From Komagataella phaffii GS115 (taxonomy: Eukaryota; Ascomycota; Pichiomycetes; Pichiales; Pichiaceae): a DNA stretch of 64,000 nucleotides. The stretch spans positions 1,426,001 through 1,490,000 of the forward strand of contig NC_012964.1 in NCBI RefSeq assembly GCF_000027005.1. The letters run 5' to 3'. Below, in pieces: positions 1-8,581 of this stretch (position 1 is its first letter; the number at the start of each line of letters is the position of its first letter). The translations under genes and the position numbers were made by a program. The notes beneath the pieces were generated by a model that saw nothing but the letters and a program-made list of their open reading frames with translations, searched no databases and was not told the origin of the DNA.

Positions 1-1032
1 GGAGCTGACCGTGCAAGATGAATGGCATCGCACAAATCCGTCAATACGAAAATTGAATCGGCGTATGGGATTTTTCTCTATTTCCTCTTGGTCTCTGGAG
101 TGCAAAGTTTTCTCAATGTACTCAACGTTACCTTTTCTATCTACGAGGATAATTGTTTGGGTTCTAGTGCCATAATAGTCACCCGCAACTGGATTATCTA
201 TATTGTTCGGATCATGATAGTAGGGTGTCTCAATAGGAGGAATGAAAATACTTTCTGGGAAGTGTTCAAACGCCGAAATGTAGTCTGTTCTCAGGTTTGG
301 ATGGATTCGGTCAATCGATAATATCTTGAAAATTTCATCGATTAGTGTCTCGTGTCTTGCATGGTCTCGGGACATGTTCTCGCCTAATGAGAATTCAGAA
401 GCATCATAAGCTTTCATCAGGTTACTAAGCTCTTGCTGCCCTTCTATGACCTTCGGCCAAGGCTCAAAGAAATGTGAGTTCGATAGTCCAAATTGATCGG
501 CGTCGACAAATACCTTGGTCCTTTTGGTGGACCTATTAGTGAAGACGCTCAATGGGCAAATGCGTCCGTCATCGCCCATGGATAATTGGCCGTACATTAA
601 GGAAAAACCTCCAATGCTCTTCAATTCTTTCTGAATAAAATCGTCTGGCCAATCTTGAACCCCGTGGGAACACTCACCATAGCTTACCTTAGTAGATGGC
701 CTCACCTTCTTGCTTGCCTCTTCTTTCCCCGCTTTGTTTGGCTTTGCACAAGTTAGATAAGATATAGGTAACAGCCCCCTGGATACTTTCCCTCTATGGT
801 TGACTTCAATCGGATCTCTGTAGTTGACCAAAACAGCAAGTCGCCCGGTTGTAGTAATTCCTATCCATGTCCCTCTTTCTTCACGGGCCAGATCATAAGG
901 TGAGATCGTCTCCACGCCATCAACCAGTCGCATCTCCGCCTCATGAGTTGGTCTCTTGAAATACTCATCCCTGTTTGAAGCAAGAACAAGAGAATACTCT
1001 TTCGTGTTGGCACAAGTAAGTAAAATGCACAT
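1..1032 (-). CDS. TANGO2/NRDE-family protein (C-terminus beyond window)
   Basis: An open minus-strand frame starts with ATG at 1032 and stays open for 344 codons to the window edge, so no stop is seen and the gene is partial. It begins MCILLTCANTK and carries the NRDE signature at residues 20-23 (context ASNRDEYFKRPT), followed by RGTWIGIT and LVNYRDP, which are typical of the TANGO2/NRDE family (S. cerevisiae relative YGR127W). Cys2 is the position expected for an N-terminal nucleophile fold. The family is linked in metazoans to Golgi/mitochondrial membrane and lipid or heme handling, but its biochemical activity is not settled. The 344 codons already exceed the roughly 310 residues I recall for the yeast relative, so the stop should lie just outside the window. 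Confidence 0.85.
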   Translation of the reverse strand, partial: MCILLTCANTKEYSLVLASNRDEYFKRPTHEAEMRLVDGVETISPYDLAREERGTWIGITTTGRLAVLVNYRDPIEVNHRGKVSRGLLPISYLTCAKPNKAGKEEASKKVRPSTKVSYGECSHGVQDWPDDFIQKELKSIGGFSLMYGQLSMGDDGRICPLSVFTNRSTKRTKVFVDADQFGLSNSHFFEPWPKVIEGQQELSNLMKAYDASEFSLGENMSRDHARHETLIDEIFKILSIDRIHPNLRTDYISAFEHFPESIFIPPIETPYYHDPNNIDNPVAGDYYGTRTQTIILVDRKGNVEYIEKTLHSRDQEEIEKNPIRRFNFRIDGFVRCHSSCTVSS

Positions 1033-1322
1033 GATCAATACTCACCATAAAGACGACTTAGAAAGTTTGAGTTGAAACTCTGCGCTTTCCGTTTGTATAC
1101 TTTTACGTAAGCTATACAAACTCTTACCGACGTGTTATCATGCATCTAGCAATAGTGGAGTTCACACTGGTAGTGCGCCAATCATAATTTGTAAGCTTCT
1201 CTCCTTGATTTAAATGTGTCCTAACCAAATCCCTCTTTTTCATTTCATTGGACAGTGTTGGAAAAGATCCAAACTTACCATCCCTTACCATAGTTTCTCC
1301 TTTGAACAACTTACAAGAAACA

Positions 1323-1517
1323 ATGGTTAACGTCACCAGATACGCAGTTCCAATTCTCAAACCATATTGGACTTTTTTTGCCGGGGCAGGTATCACCTAC
1401 TACTTGATCGGCAAGGCTGCCAATGCTTCTATGAATAGCGATGAATTCATTAATGATCCAAGACATCCTCGTTTTAACAGAGGAGAGAAAGTCATTGACA
1501 TAAAGGCTTTACCATGA
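1323..1517 (+). CDS. ATP18: F1Fo ATP synthase subunit i/j
   Basis: A 64-residue protein of the mitochondrial inner membrane Fo sector. I chose the ATG at 1323: the upstream in-frame extension from 1248 shows no conservation, while MVNVTRYAVPILKPYW aligns with the start of S. cerevisiae Atp18 (PTPILKVYWPFF). One membrane segment lies at about residues 14-32. The matrix or intermembrane tail carries EFINDPRHPRF, which is nearly identical to the yeast EFINDPRNPRF block. Subunit i/j is a small supernumerary stalk/dimer-interface component of complex V. The length (64 against 59) fits the family. It lies between the divergent NRDE gene and the convergent STR2. Confidence 0.9.
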   Translation: MVNVTRYAVPILKPYWTFFAGAGITYYLIGKAANASMNSDEFINDPRHPRFNRGEKVIDIKALP

Positions 1518-1633
1518 TGTCCGATAAATTTACGTTTAGATACATATCTAATGGAAAAAAGTTCCAATTGAAACTGAAAAAGAAGAAAGTAGGAAAGATT
1601 CAAAAAGTTAAATTTATTCCATGACGCTTTAGC

Positions 1634-3403
1634 TTATTCTATACTAGCTATTTTCTTTTTGATGTCAACCTCGCTTGCTGTTTGCAAGGCCTCTTTGAGT
1701 ATGGCTAACAACTGAAGTTCGGGTTCCAAACCGATACTAATCCGGATTAAATTACGGTCCACTCCCCACTTTTCGATCTCGTCCAATTCCTGGAAATGTG
1801 CTAGAATCGAATAAGGACATGCCAATGTGAAGTTTGTACCTAGTGAAGGGCCCTTGCTCAACTTCAAGCTGTTGAAAAAGCACTTTGCTCTTTCCGCTTC
1901 AATGAATACCAGTGATAGCAATCCTCCATACCCTCCTAGTGGTGTCTTAATCTTATCGTAGTGCTCTTTTGATCCTGACAAGGATGGATAGTAGATCTCT
2001 TTAATGAGGGATGAATTGGAAAGATAATTTACAACTGCCTCCGCGTTTCGGTTTACTTTATCTGAACGTGTTTCAAAATCTCGACTGTTTCTTTCCATAT
2101 AGATGACATCTTGGGCCCAGTAAAGGTCTTCAAAGCGAGAATTGAAGTACGCCTTCAAGGATTCATAATGAGGGGAGTCTGGATTCAAAATCAATGACCC
2201 ACCCATAACATTCGAAGCTCCGCTGAACACTTTGGTTAAAGAGGATACAACCATGTCAGCATATGGAAGAACGTGGATATTAAGAAAATTTCCAATTGTC
2301 TCATCAACAACAACTAAAAAGTCGTATCTTTGAGCCAACGATTTAACACGTAGCAGATCTGGCGTCTTTAGGAGAGGGTTGGAAGGACACTCGCAAAATA
2401 AGCTGCTGATCTTCAATCCGGATGCCAGTTGCTGTTCCAGTTCGTCTAATGATGAATCATCGCCCAATCCGTAGAAATGGACCCCAGGACCAAATTTCTT
2501 TAGAATGTTTAGCGTGTCTACATAGGGAAATCCGAAACATACAGATTTCCTGTCAGCATGCCCAATACTCAGAATTGCTAAATATGCGTTGAAAATGGAA
2601 GTCATCCCCGAGGGATACAAATACACATCGTCTTGCGATAATTCTGAGATGGCTGCTCTTTCAGTTGATGCCGAGCCCTCATCTTGGGACTCTCCAATTT
2701 TTCCGGCAATCCTCCGTTTAAGTAGGGATTTAGCTTCATTGTGGAACCTCATGTCAAGATTTCGACCAAAGCGCTCCTCGATGAAAGTAGAATACTCATT
2801 AGTATTGTTATTGAGGTCGACAATCGAAGACCTAGACGATCTCGATTTGCGGGATCTCTGCCCAACTTGATTATTGCCTGGAGAATTACTCCGATGGTCC
2901 TCAATTCCTTCGGCCAAGTACTTTAACTCGTGCAGACAATATTCTCCCATTCTAGAGGATATTCCCTCTCCAGAATGTTGCCAATATTGTTTGGCTACAC
3001 TGAATTCGGAAGCTGGAAAAAATGCTATGCTGATATGGGTTTCTAACCTGTACGCTCGTTCGTCCTCATTCTTAGGACTAGGTGTCGACAGTTGGAGGAT
3101 ACGAACGTTGACTTGGTCCAACTTAGTATATTTTTTTATGAACTCTCGGCATCTCTTAGCTACATTGTAGGTAGGAAATACCAAGCAGCGCTCACTTTCT
3201 CTTCCATAACAATCTTCTAATAGTTTGCAGAGAAGTTTGATCTCTTGATGAATGAAAAATCTAGGATACCCAGTGGACATCCTTTCTACCACCCAGTCCT
3301 CTCCTTCTTCGTAGCCAACGGTAGCTTCCCATGTCGGAAGAGTGACGGAAACAGCATGTGCGGTATTATTGGGAATAGAGTCACCAATTTTTTGGGATAT
3401 CAT
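1634..3403 (-). CDS. STR2: Cystathionine gamma-synthase
   Basis: A 589-residue PLP-dependent enzyme of the Cys/Met metabolism family (fold type I). It joins cysteine to an activated homoserine ester to give cystathionine in the transsulfuration pathway. The C-terminal half has the PLP site: VVVDETIGNF around the aspartate that contacts the cofactor, then SSLTKVFSG with the Schiff-base lysine near residue 391, then MGGSLI. The N-terminal 200 residues are divergent, as in fungal Str2 and its paralogues Yml082w and Yll058w, so one of those is the alternative assignment. The ATG at 3403 is the first Met in frame. It is divergent from MNS1 and convergent with ATP18. Confidence 0.85.
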   Translation of the reverse strand: MISQKIGDSIPNNTAHAVSVTLPTWEATVGYEEGEDWVVERMSTGYPRFFIHQEIKLLCKLLEDCYGRESERCLVFPTYNVAKRCREFIKKYTKLDQVNVRILQLSTPSPKNEDERAYRLETHISIAFFPASEFSVAKQYWQHSGEGISSRMGEYCLHELKYLAEGIEDHRSNSPGNNQVGQRSRKSRSSRSSIVDLNNNTNEYSTFIEERFGRNLDMRFHNEAKSLLKRRIAGKIGESQDEGSASTERAAISELSQDDVYLYPSGMTSIFNAYLAILSIGHADRKSVCFGFPYVDTLNILKKFGPGVHFYGLGDDSSLDELEQQLASGLKISSLFCECPSNPLLKTPDLLRVKSLAQRYDFLVVVDETIGNFLNIHVLPYADMVVSSLTKVFSGASNVMGGSLILNPDSPHYESLKAYFNSRFEDLYWAQDVIYMERNSRDFETRSDKVNRNAEAVVNYLSNSSLIKEIYYPSLSGSKEHYDKIKTPLGGYGGLLSLVFIEAERAKCFFNSLKLSKGPSLGTNFTLACPYSILAHFQELDEIEKWGVDRNLIRISIGLEPELQLLAILKEALQTASEVDIKKKIASIE

Positions 3404-3842
3404 GTGTACGAAGTGACTGTTATTGTGCTTTGGGCGTTTATACAGGGATTATGCTTTCATGAATTGACCTCTGTATCGTTCCTAGTGGGAGAAAATCGAG
3501 TCTTTCTCTAACGTTCGTCCCTCAATCTAAAATAAGCTAAACTGAATCACAATTTGAGCTTTGCACTTATTTTACTTGTTGGATTGATCTATCTCGAAAA
3601 TAAGTCAAAGTTCCCACGATAACGACGTTCAACTATAACTTCGCCCGTCCATTTTCGGCTAAAGCTAACTTGATCACTGTACTTAATTGATTAAAAAAAG
3701 GAATTCGGTTTGAACTTTGGCCTGTCATACTATCTACGAAAGAATTGAAGCTTCAGCGTTTTGAGTTCCAAATCGGTTCCCAGCGAAGTTTATTACTTAA
3801 GAACACATCCGTTCCACTCAATTCCGAAAGAGAAGCGACCTA
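3404..3842. promoter_or_regulatory. Divergent intergenic region STR2 / MNS1
   Basis: This 439-bp stretch separates two divergent start codons and must hold both promoters. It is AT-rich. I see no Cbf1-type CACGTG box and no clear TATA element at a convincing distance, and no extra gene. Confidence 0.5.
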
Positions 3843-5447
3843 ATGATGGCAAAAGCGTTTTTGGTATTCATATTGGCATATTTTCTTTACTATTTGACCT
3901 CTCATATTACAAATTTCTGGCCGGTACACACTATTGTTGAGCAACCAGGACACAATGAGATATGGAAGGCCCGAAAAGATGAAGTTCGTAAAGTGTTTCA
4001 CGAGTCATGGGTGGATTATGTAAAGCACGGTTGGGGGAAGGATGTGTATCATCCTGTCTCTCAAACTGCAGAGAATATGGGTCAAAATCCTTTGGGCTGG
4101 ATTATCGTTGACAGTCTTGATACTTTGCACTTGATGAACTTGAGTAAAGAACTAACGCGTGCCAGTGATTGGATTAAACATGAACTCGACTACGACTTTG
4201 ATTATGAGGTCAATGTATTTGAAACAACGATTCGAATGCTAGGGGGCTTCCTATCAGCTTTTCATCTCACCAAAGACAATTTGTATCTGGACAAGGCAGT
4301 AGACTTGGCAGACAGACTTATTGGCAGTTTTGAATCGAACTCTGGGATCCCATATGCGTCTGTCAACTTGAAAACTGGCAAAGGTGTTCGGTCACATGTT
4401 GATATGGGCTCCAGCTCAACTGCTGAAGTGGCAACACTCCAACTAGAGTTCAAGTATCTTTCTCAATTAACTGGGAATAGCATTTATTGGAAAAAGGTTG
4501 AACACATTATAGCTGTTTTGGATTCCAACCATCCCACGGATGGACTGGTGCCTATTTATGTTCAACCGGATACTGGCTCATATTGGGGTAATCTGATCAG
4601 GTTGGGGTCCAGGGGTGACTCCTATTACGAATATCTTATCAAGCAATATCTGCAAACGAATGAGACTGTCTACAAAGAAATGTACGATGAGGCTATACGA
4701 GGAGTGAAGAAACATTTGGTACGGAAGTCAATCCCAAGTAGATTAACATTTATCGGTGAATTACCTAATGGTATCAATGGTGAGTTTTCTAATAAGATGG
4801 ACCATCTTGTTTGTTTCCTTGGTGGAACTTTAGCAGTTGGAGCCACCAATGGACTAACCATCAATGAAGCTCGTCAATCTGACTTTTGGAACCCTGAAAG
4901 GGAATTCCAGTTTTCACTTGGTAAAGAGCTTACCCAAACGTGCTACAAAATGTATCACGACGTTTCAGCAACTGGTTTGGCGCCAGAAATTGTGGTATTC
5001 AATACTGATAGAAAAGTCCAGCATGATTTTTACATTAAGCCTGCGGATAAACACAACTTGCAAAGACCGGAGACTGTGGAATCCTTATTTTATATGTACA
5101 AAATCACCAGAGATCCAATGTATCGTGACTGGGGCTATAAAATTTTCAAGAACTTTGTCAAGCATACACGCGTAACCAGCGGCGGAAGAAACAACAATGT
5201 TCGTTACTCTTGTTTGCAAGATGTCACAGCAACTATCCCTAAATATAGAGACAACTTGGAATCATTCTGGTTTGCAGAAACATTAAAATACCTCTATTTG
5301 CTCTTCGATGATGATGTGGCTGAACAATGGGATCTCAATAAGGTTGTATTTAATACTGAAGCACACCCTTTTCCAAGATTCTTCCAAAACCTAAAGTTCA
5401 AAACTGGCTGGGAGAGAGTTAAGCCTACATCACCTTTATCATCGTAG
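3843..5447 (+). CDS. MNS1: ER alpha-1,2-mannosidase (GH47)
   Basis: A 534-residue type II membrane glycosidase that trims one mannose from Man9GlcNAc2 on newly folded glycoproteins in the ER. Residues 4-22 form an uncleaved signal anchor, and the rest is the lumenal GH47 barrel. Family blocks are visible in order: ETTIRMLGGFLSAFHL, MDHLVCFLGG, RPETVESLFYMY, ESFWFAETLKYLY and FNTEAHPF, the last holding the calcium-binding threonine. The length is close to S. cerevisiae Mns1 (549). Tandem ATGs occur at 3843 and 3846, and I use the first. The other GH47 yeast protein, Htm1/Mnl1, is much longer, so Mns1 fits better. It converges on the alpha-factor gene. Confidence 0.93.
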   Translation: MMAKAFLVFILAYFLYYLTSHITNFWPVHTIVEQPGHNEIWKARKDEVRKVFHESWVDYVKHGWGKDVYHPVSQTAENMGQNPLGWIIVDSLDTLHLMNLSKELTRASDWIKHELDYDFDYEVNVFETTIRMLGGFLSAFHLTKDNLYLDKAVDLADRLIGSFESNSGIPYASVNLKTGKGVRSHVDMGSSSTAEVATLQLEFKYLSQLTGNSIYWKKVEHIIAVLDSNHPTDGLVPIYVQPDTGSYWGNLIRLGSRGDSYYEYLIKQYLQTNETVYKEMYDEAIRGVKKHLVRKSIPSRLTFIGELPNGINGEFSNKMDHLVCFLGGTLAVGATNGLTINEARQSDFWNPEREFQFSLGKELTQTCYKMYHDVSATGLAPEIVVFNTDRKVQHDFYIKPADKHNLQRPETVESLFYMYKITRDPMYRDWGYKIFKNFVKHTRVTSGGRNNNVRYSCLQDVTATIPKYRDNLESFWFAETLKYLYLLFDDDVAEQWDLNKVVFNTEAHPFPRFFQNLKFKTGWERVKPTSPLSS

Positions 5448-5795
5448 AAAACACATTAGTATAGAAAATGTTGCATAGAGAGAGGACAAGAGCAAAGTGT
5501 CAATTTGAAGCTGCAAGTTCTGCCAACTTTTAGCCAATGGGATAATGGAGAAAAAAAAGGTGCTACGCAGCTAAAAGAAACAGTTAGAAAATTGTTTGAA
5601 AATTAAAATTTAAACTGGTTCTTCTTGTTACAAGTATCTACACTTCGGCAATGAAACAAATGTCTTCTTCGAGAACTGAAGATAGGTTTAAAGAAGTAAT
5701 TAGAGCCAATGAGCTGATGAAAATAAAATGACCTGCAAAATGAAAGCATAAATATCACAAGAGATCTGCACCGTGGTCACGATCGTCAATAAGAC
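5448..5795. other. Convergent intergenic region MNS1 / alpha-factor
   Basis: This 348-bp AT-rich stretch lies between two converging genes. It should hold both 3' UTRs and polyadenylation signals. No ORF or RNA gene is apparent. Confidence 0.5.
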
Positions 5796-6570
5796 TCACT
5801 GCCGCTCGAGGACAGAGTTCTTTCTCCAACTCCAGTATGCTCCATCATCTGTCCCTGTATCAATGGAAGCCTCTCTCTTGCCAAATGGTTGGTTCTTCTC
5901 GTTGTTCCTCCATCTGAACGCTTCTGCTTCTGCTTCTGCTTCTGCGTCTGCTTCTCTCTTGCCAAATGGTTGGTTCTTCTCGTTGTTCCTCCATCTGAAC
6001 GCTTCTGCTTCTGCTTCGGCTTCGGCTTCTCGCTTGCCAAATGGTTGGTTCTTCTCGTTGTTCCTCCATCTGAACGCTTCTGCTTCTGCTTCCTGCTTCG
6101 GCTTCTGCTTCGGCTTCTCGCTTGCCAAATGGTTGGTTCTTCTCGTTGTTCCTCCATCTGAACGCTTCTGCTTCTGCCTCTGCTTCTGCTTCTCTCTTGC
6201 CAAATAGGCGGTTCTTCCTGATGTTTGTCCAACTTTGTGCCAGTCTTTCTGACAAATCAATAGCCTCAATCTGTGCTATCTTGTTACCTATAAGCTCGGT
6301 AGCTAATCCGATGTCATCTAGAAAAAACAAGTTTACTCCCTTTCTTAACTTCAATGACATGATTACGGCCTCATCAAGAATTTGGTTTTCAACAAAATGT
6401 TTGCCAAAATCTTCTTCTTTGATTGTAGACATGCCAACGCCGACACCATCATTAGTATCAGTGAGTGATGAATCAGGTTGGTTAGCAAAAATGCTTTCCA
6501 CTGGCGCACTGGCCGCAGTTGATGTGATAGCTAAAGTTACTGAAATGATGTTCAAAATGAGTGATTTCAT
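5796..6570 (-). CDS. MFalpha: Alpha mating-pheromone precursor, with an internal +1 frameshift
   Basis: A prepro-pheromone secreted by alpha-type cells. The ATG at 6570 opens a signal peptide (MKSLILNIISVTLAITSTAASA), then a pro-region of about 95 residues, then a Kex2 site (KR), alternating Glu-Ala spacers trimmed by Ste13-type dipeptidyl aminopeptidase, and 13-residue pheromone units FRWRNNEKNQPFG. Four intact units lie at 6124-6162, 6036-6074, 5961-5999 and 5880-5918. Only the first is in frame with the ATG. One extra base at 6092/6093 shifts the frame, and the literal reading then ends at 5860 after 236 codons. Units 2-4 share one frame that runs to a stop at 5796 with a short tail after the last KR. 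The full span minus one base is a multiple of three. Confidence 0.93.
5880..6237 (-). repeat. Pheromone tandem repeats with Glu-Ala spacers, plus one degenerate unit
   Basis: Four near-identical 39-base pheromone units (5880-5918, 5961-5999, 6036-6074, 6124-6162) are separated by Lys-Arg plus variable GAAGCA-type hexanucleotide spacers. A fifth, decayed unit lies at 6199-6237. Its protein reads SWTNIRKNRLFG and matches the intact unit at W, N, K, N, F and G, and it is also followed by KR-EA. Hexanucleotide spacers of this kind are prone to slippage and unequal exchange. Confidence 0.9.
6092..6093 (-). other. Single-base insertion that breaks the alpha-factor frame
   Basis: On the plus strand the spacer reads GCTTCTGCTTCCTGCTTCGG. 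Every other spacer is an uninterrupted six-base repeat, so one C of this CC pair is extra. Upstream and downstream frames agree again if it is ignored. Confidence 0.85.
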
Positions 6571-7021
6571 TGCTTATCGAACCGTCGAAATTCCTGGATC
6601 TAAGTTGAAGGAAGACAGAATTGAAGAGAATTTATAGAAGAAGCGTAACTTGTTTGAAACCCTTGTCAGCTACTATTCAAATCCCATTTCCGTATTCGAT
6701 GAGGTGATAGGGACAGATGCAAGATATACACACCCAATAGTTTGTTTCATTGAAAAGAAATATCCTTTGAAGCCTCAAATTGGTAAATCTTTAATGCATA
6801 CGAAATCTAAGGGTACATACAGTGAATTGCCCGATTTGGGTTTCAATGGAAATCTTGACGAAAACCTTGAGGGGGTTGAGGAAACATATAAAATTTGTCT
6901 GCCTGACTTGACAGTAATCGATCGGTGCAATATTAGCATTACATGTTTTTGTGTACATGGTTGTCTTGAACTTAGGAAATTTGGTTCACTCTGGTCTTCA
7001 TCAGTGCAACTCTTTTTCTTT
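6571..7021. promoter_or_regulatory. Alpha-factor promoter and CTF8 3' region
   Basis: This 451-bp stretch lies upstream of the alpha-factor ATG (minus strand) and downstream of CTF8. A TATA-like element TATAAATT reads on the minus strand at 6629-6636, about 60 bp before the ATG. A perfect ATGAAACA, the Ste12-type pheromone response core, reads on the minus strand at 6743-6750. The long plus-strand frame here starts with TTG and has no conserved content. Confidence 0.55.
6743..6750 (-). promoter_or_regulatory. Candidate pheromone response element
   Basis: The minus strand reads ATGAAACA, an exact match to the Ste12-binding core TGAAACA known from yeast mating genes. It lies about 175 bp upstream of the alpha-factor ATG. 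An eight-base match can occur by chance, so its support is its position. Confidence 0.4.
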
Positions 7022-7495
7022 CTAAACTGGCAAGGGTCGAGTCTTGAACACACATTTCTTTTCAATGATATCAATGAGGTGGACCTGTTTTCCACTTTCA
7101 TGCACACTATTGGTGAATTTCAAAAGGCCCAACGGAGGGTTAAGCTTTTCAACTGTCCCATTTAATCTTTGAGTATTATTAACTAAAAGGGTTACTTGGT
7201 CAGAGCCCTCGGAGAATTGTAACTCTCCGATCTTGATCGCCATCCTATCGGCTTGTCCCTTTTCTTGCTGAGACAGTTCGTCTGGTAAAACTCCGCTCAA
7301 ATTGTCTTCAATAATCGTCTTGGAGTCTGTTCTTTCCTCATTCAATTTACTTGTCACTTCGGTTGGAAGATTCAGAACCCCTTGAATTTCTACGACTACA
7401 AGACCATGTGGTGTCGCAATAACTGAGTCTTGCGGGTATTCAGAGTTCGATAAAATTTTATGCAGTTGAGAGCAATCAATTTTTACGGATGGCAT
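7022..7495 (-). CDS. CTF8: Chromosome transmission fidelity protein 8 (Ctf18-RFC subunit)
   Basis: A 157-residue protein. With Ctf18 and Dcc1 it forms the alternative clamp loader that acts on PCNA at forks and supports sister-chromatid cohesion. I start at the ATG at 7495, since the 13 codons upstream in frame begin with TTG. The N-terminus MPSVKIDCSQLHKIL matches yeast MPSVDIDASQWQKL. Further matches are VVEIQGVLNLP, VTLLVNNTQRLNG, KLNPPLGLLKF and the ending CVFKTRPLP, which corresponds to yeast VIFKDRPLP. It is slightly longer than the S. cerevisiae protein (133). It is divergent from LNP1, with about 200 bp between starts. Confidence 0.9.
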   Translation of the reverse strand: MPSVKIDCSQLHKILSNSEYPQDSVIATPHGLVVVEIQGVLNLPTEVTSKLNEERTDSKTIIEDNLSGVLPDELSQQEKGQADRMAIKIGELQFSEGSDQVTLLVNNTQRLNGTVEKLNPPLGLLKFTNSVHESGKQVHLIDIIEKKCVFKTRPLPV

Positions 7496-7697
7496 GAAGA
7501 CAAAGTAAGAAAGTAAGTATTCCACTTGGTCCAAAGTAAAGAGTATTGAATGCGCGTTTGGTATATATGTATGTATACATTTAAGTGCTCTCAGATTTCC
7601 GCCACCTCTCCTTTCAATTTTTGCCTGTTAACTCCTCCTATTGAATTAAACCATTCATTCAAAAGCTGTGTCTAGCTCCTCTTGAATTATCAATTAT

Positions 7698-8555
7698 ATG
7701 GCCTGGTTACCCTTTTTGCATGGGTCTTCGGATAGGTTCAGTGCCGATAAGTTTGAAAGGGAGTTAAAAGCCATATCTACGAAAATCCTTAAAAACGAAA
7801 GAAAGTCTATACGCTACAAAAGACAATTTAAGCAATGGAGAGCTTCCCTCTTGTTCTATATCAGCATTTTGTACACAATTTTGATTGCTTATGAACTGAT
7901 CTTTATTTCACGTGGTCGGCAAATGTATATCCACTTAGTGGTAATCCCTATTGGAATGTTATTGTGCGATATGCTCTACAAGAAACTTTTCAATATCATG
8001 ATGAGACGTATAGAAACAAACCTTGTGGACCTCCGAACTCAACATAAAGAAAAGATTGAAAATTTAAAGGACCTGTCAAACTTCAACGAAACTTCTTCTT
8101 TGTTGAAACGATTCACTGATGGGGAAGATCTAGAAGCGCTGGAGAGAGAACAGGCAGAAGCAGCAAGGAAACAACAAGAATATTTTAAATTGCTTGAAAC
8201 ACCACCTCCAGTCTTAAGTGGCGTGCCAAATTCGTCTTCTCGTCCGAGTTCTCTATTTGAACCTATTATGAAGCTGCTCCTTGGAGAGGACGAGATGTCT
8301 CCTAACAATCGATATGCCCTGATATGCACTCTTTGCTATCAAAATAATGGCCTTGCACCTCCAGGTGAGGTTCCAGGGGAAGTGAAATACATTTGCATCA
8401 ACTGTGGGTATCTCAATGTACCAGAGAAAGATCAGTTACCAGGCGTGGATGGTACGGAGAACGACACCATAAACCAGCGGATGTCTGATCATGTTCAATT
8501 AGATAGTAACAAGACTGGAGATGAAGGAGCTAAAGAAAAAAATAAGGAAACATAG
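7698..8555 (+). CDS. LNP1: Lunapark, ER three-way-junction protein
   Basis: A 285-residue ER membrane protein that stabilises three-way junctions of the tubular ER network, acting with atlastin/Sey1 and reticulons. Two closely spaced membrane segments lie at about residues 49-70 and 78-97 (LLFYISILYTILIAYELIF and IHLVVIPIGMLLCDML), with both ends cytosolic. A basic coiled coil and Glu-rich helix follow. The C-terminal zinc ribbon has Cys210-x2-Cys213 and Cys233-x2-Cys236. This order is diagnostic of Lunapark (yeast YHR192W). The acidic tail after the ribbon is low complexity. The 3' end converges on EGD2 with 26 bp between stops. Confidence 0.92.
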   Translation: MAWLPFLHGSSDRFSADKFERELKAISTKILKNERKSIRYKRQFKQWRASLLFYISILYTILIAYELIFISRGRQMYIHLVVIPIGMLLCDMLYKKLFNIMMRRIETNLVDLRTQHKEKIENLKDLSNFNETSSLLKRFTDGEDLEALEREQAEAARKQQEYFKLLETPPPVLSGVPNSSSRPSSLFEPIMKLLLGEDEMSPNNRYALICTLCYQNNGLAPPGEVPGEVKYICINCGYLNVPEKDQLPGVDGTENDTINQRMSDHVQLDSNKTGDEGAKEKNKET

Positions 8556-8581
8556 TATATTATATCCTAAACAATCATCAT

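Noticed and set aside
1248..1322. In-frame N-terminal extension of ATP18
   Set aside because: The family starts at the internal Met (1323). The upstream residues are not conserved and would disturb the inner-membrane protein start.
5773..6637. Plus-strand frames across the alpha-factor repeats
   Set aside because: They are antisense readings of the six-base spacer repeats (Ser/Ala or Phe/Cys runs) and mirror the real gene.
6650..7165. 171-codon plus-strand frame between alpha-factor and CTF8
   Set aside because: It starts with TTG, its first Met is about 49 codons in, and its end overlaps CTF8 in antisense. No conserved features.
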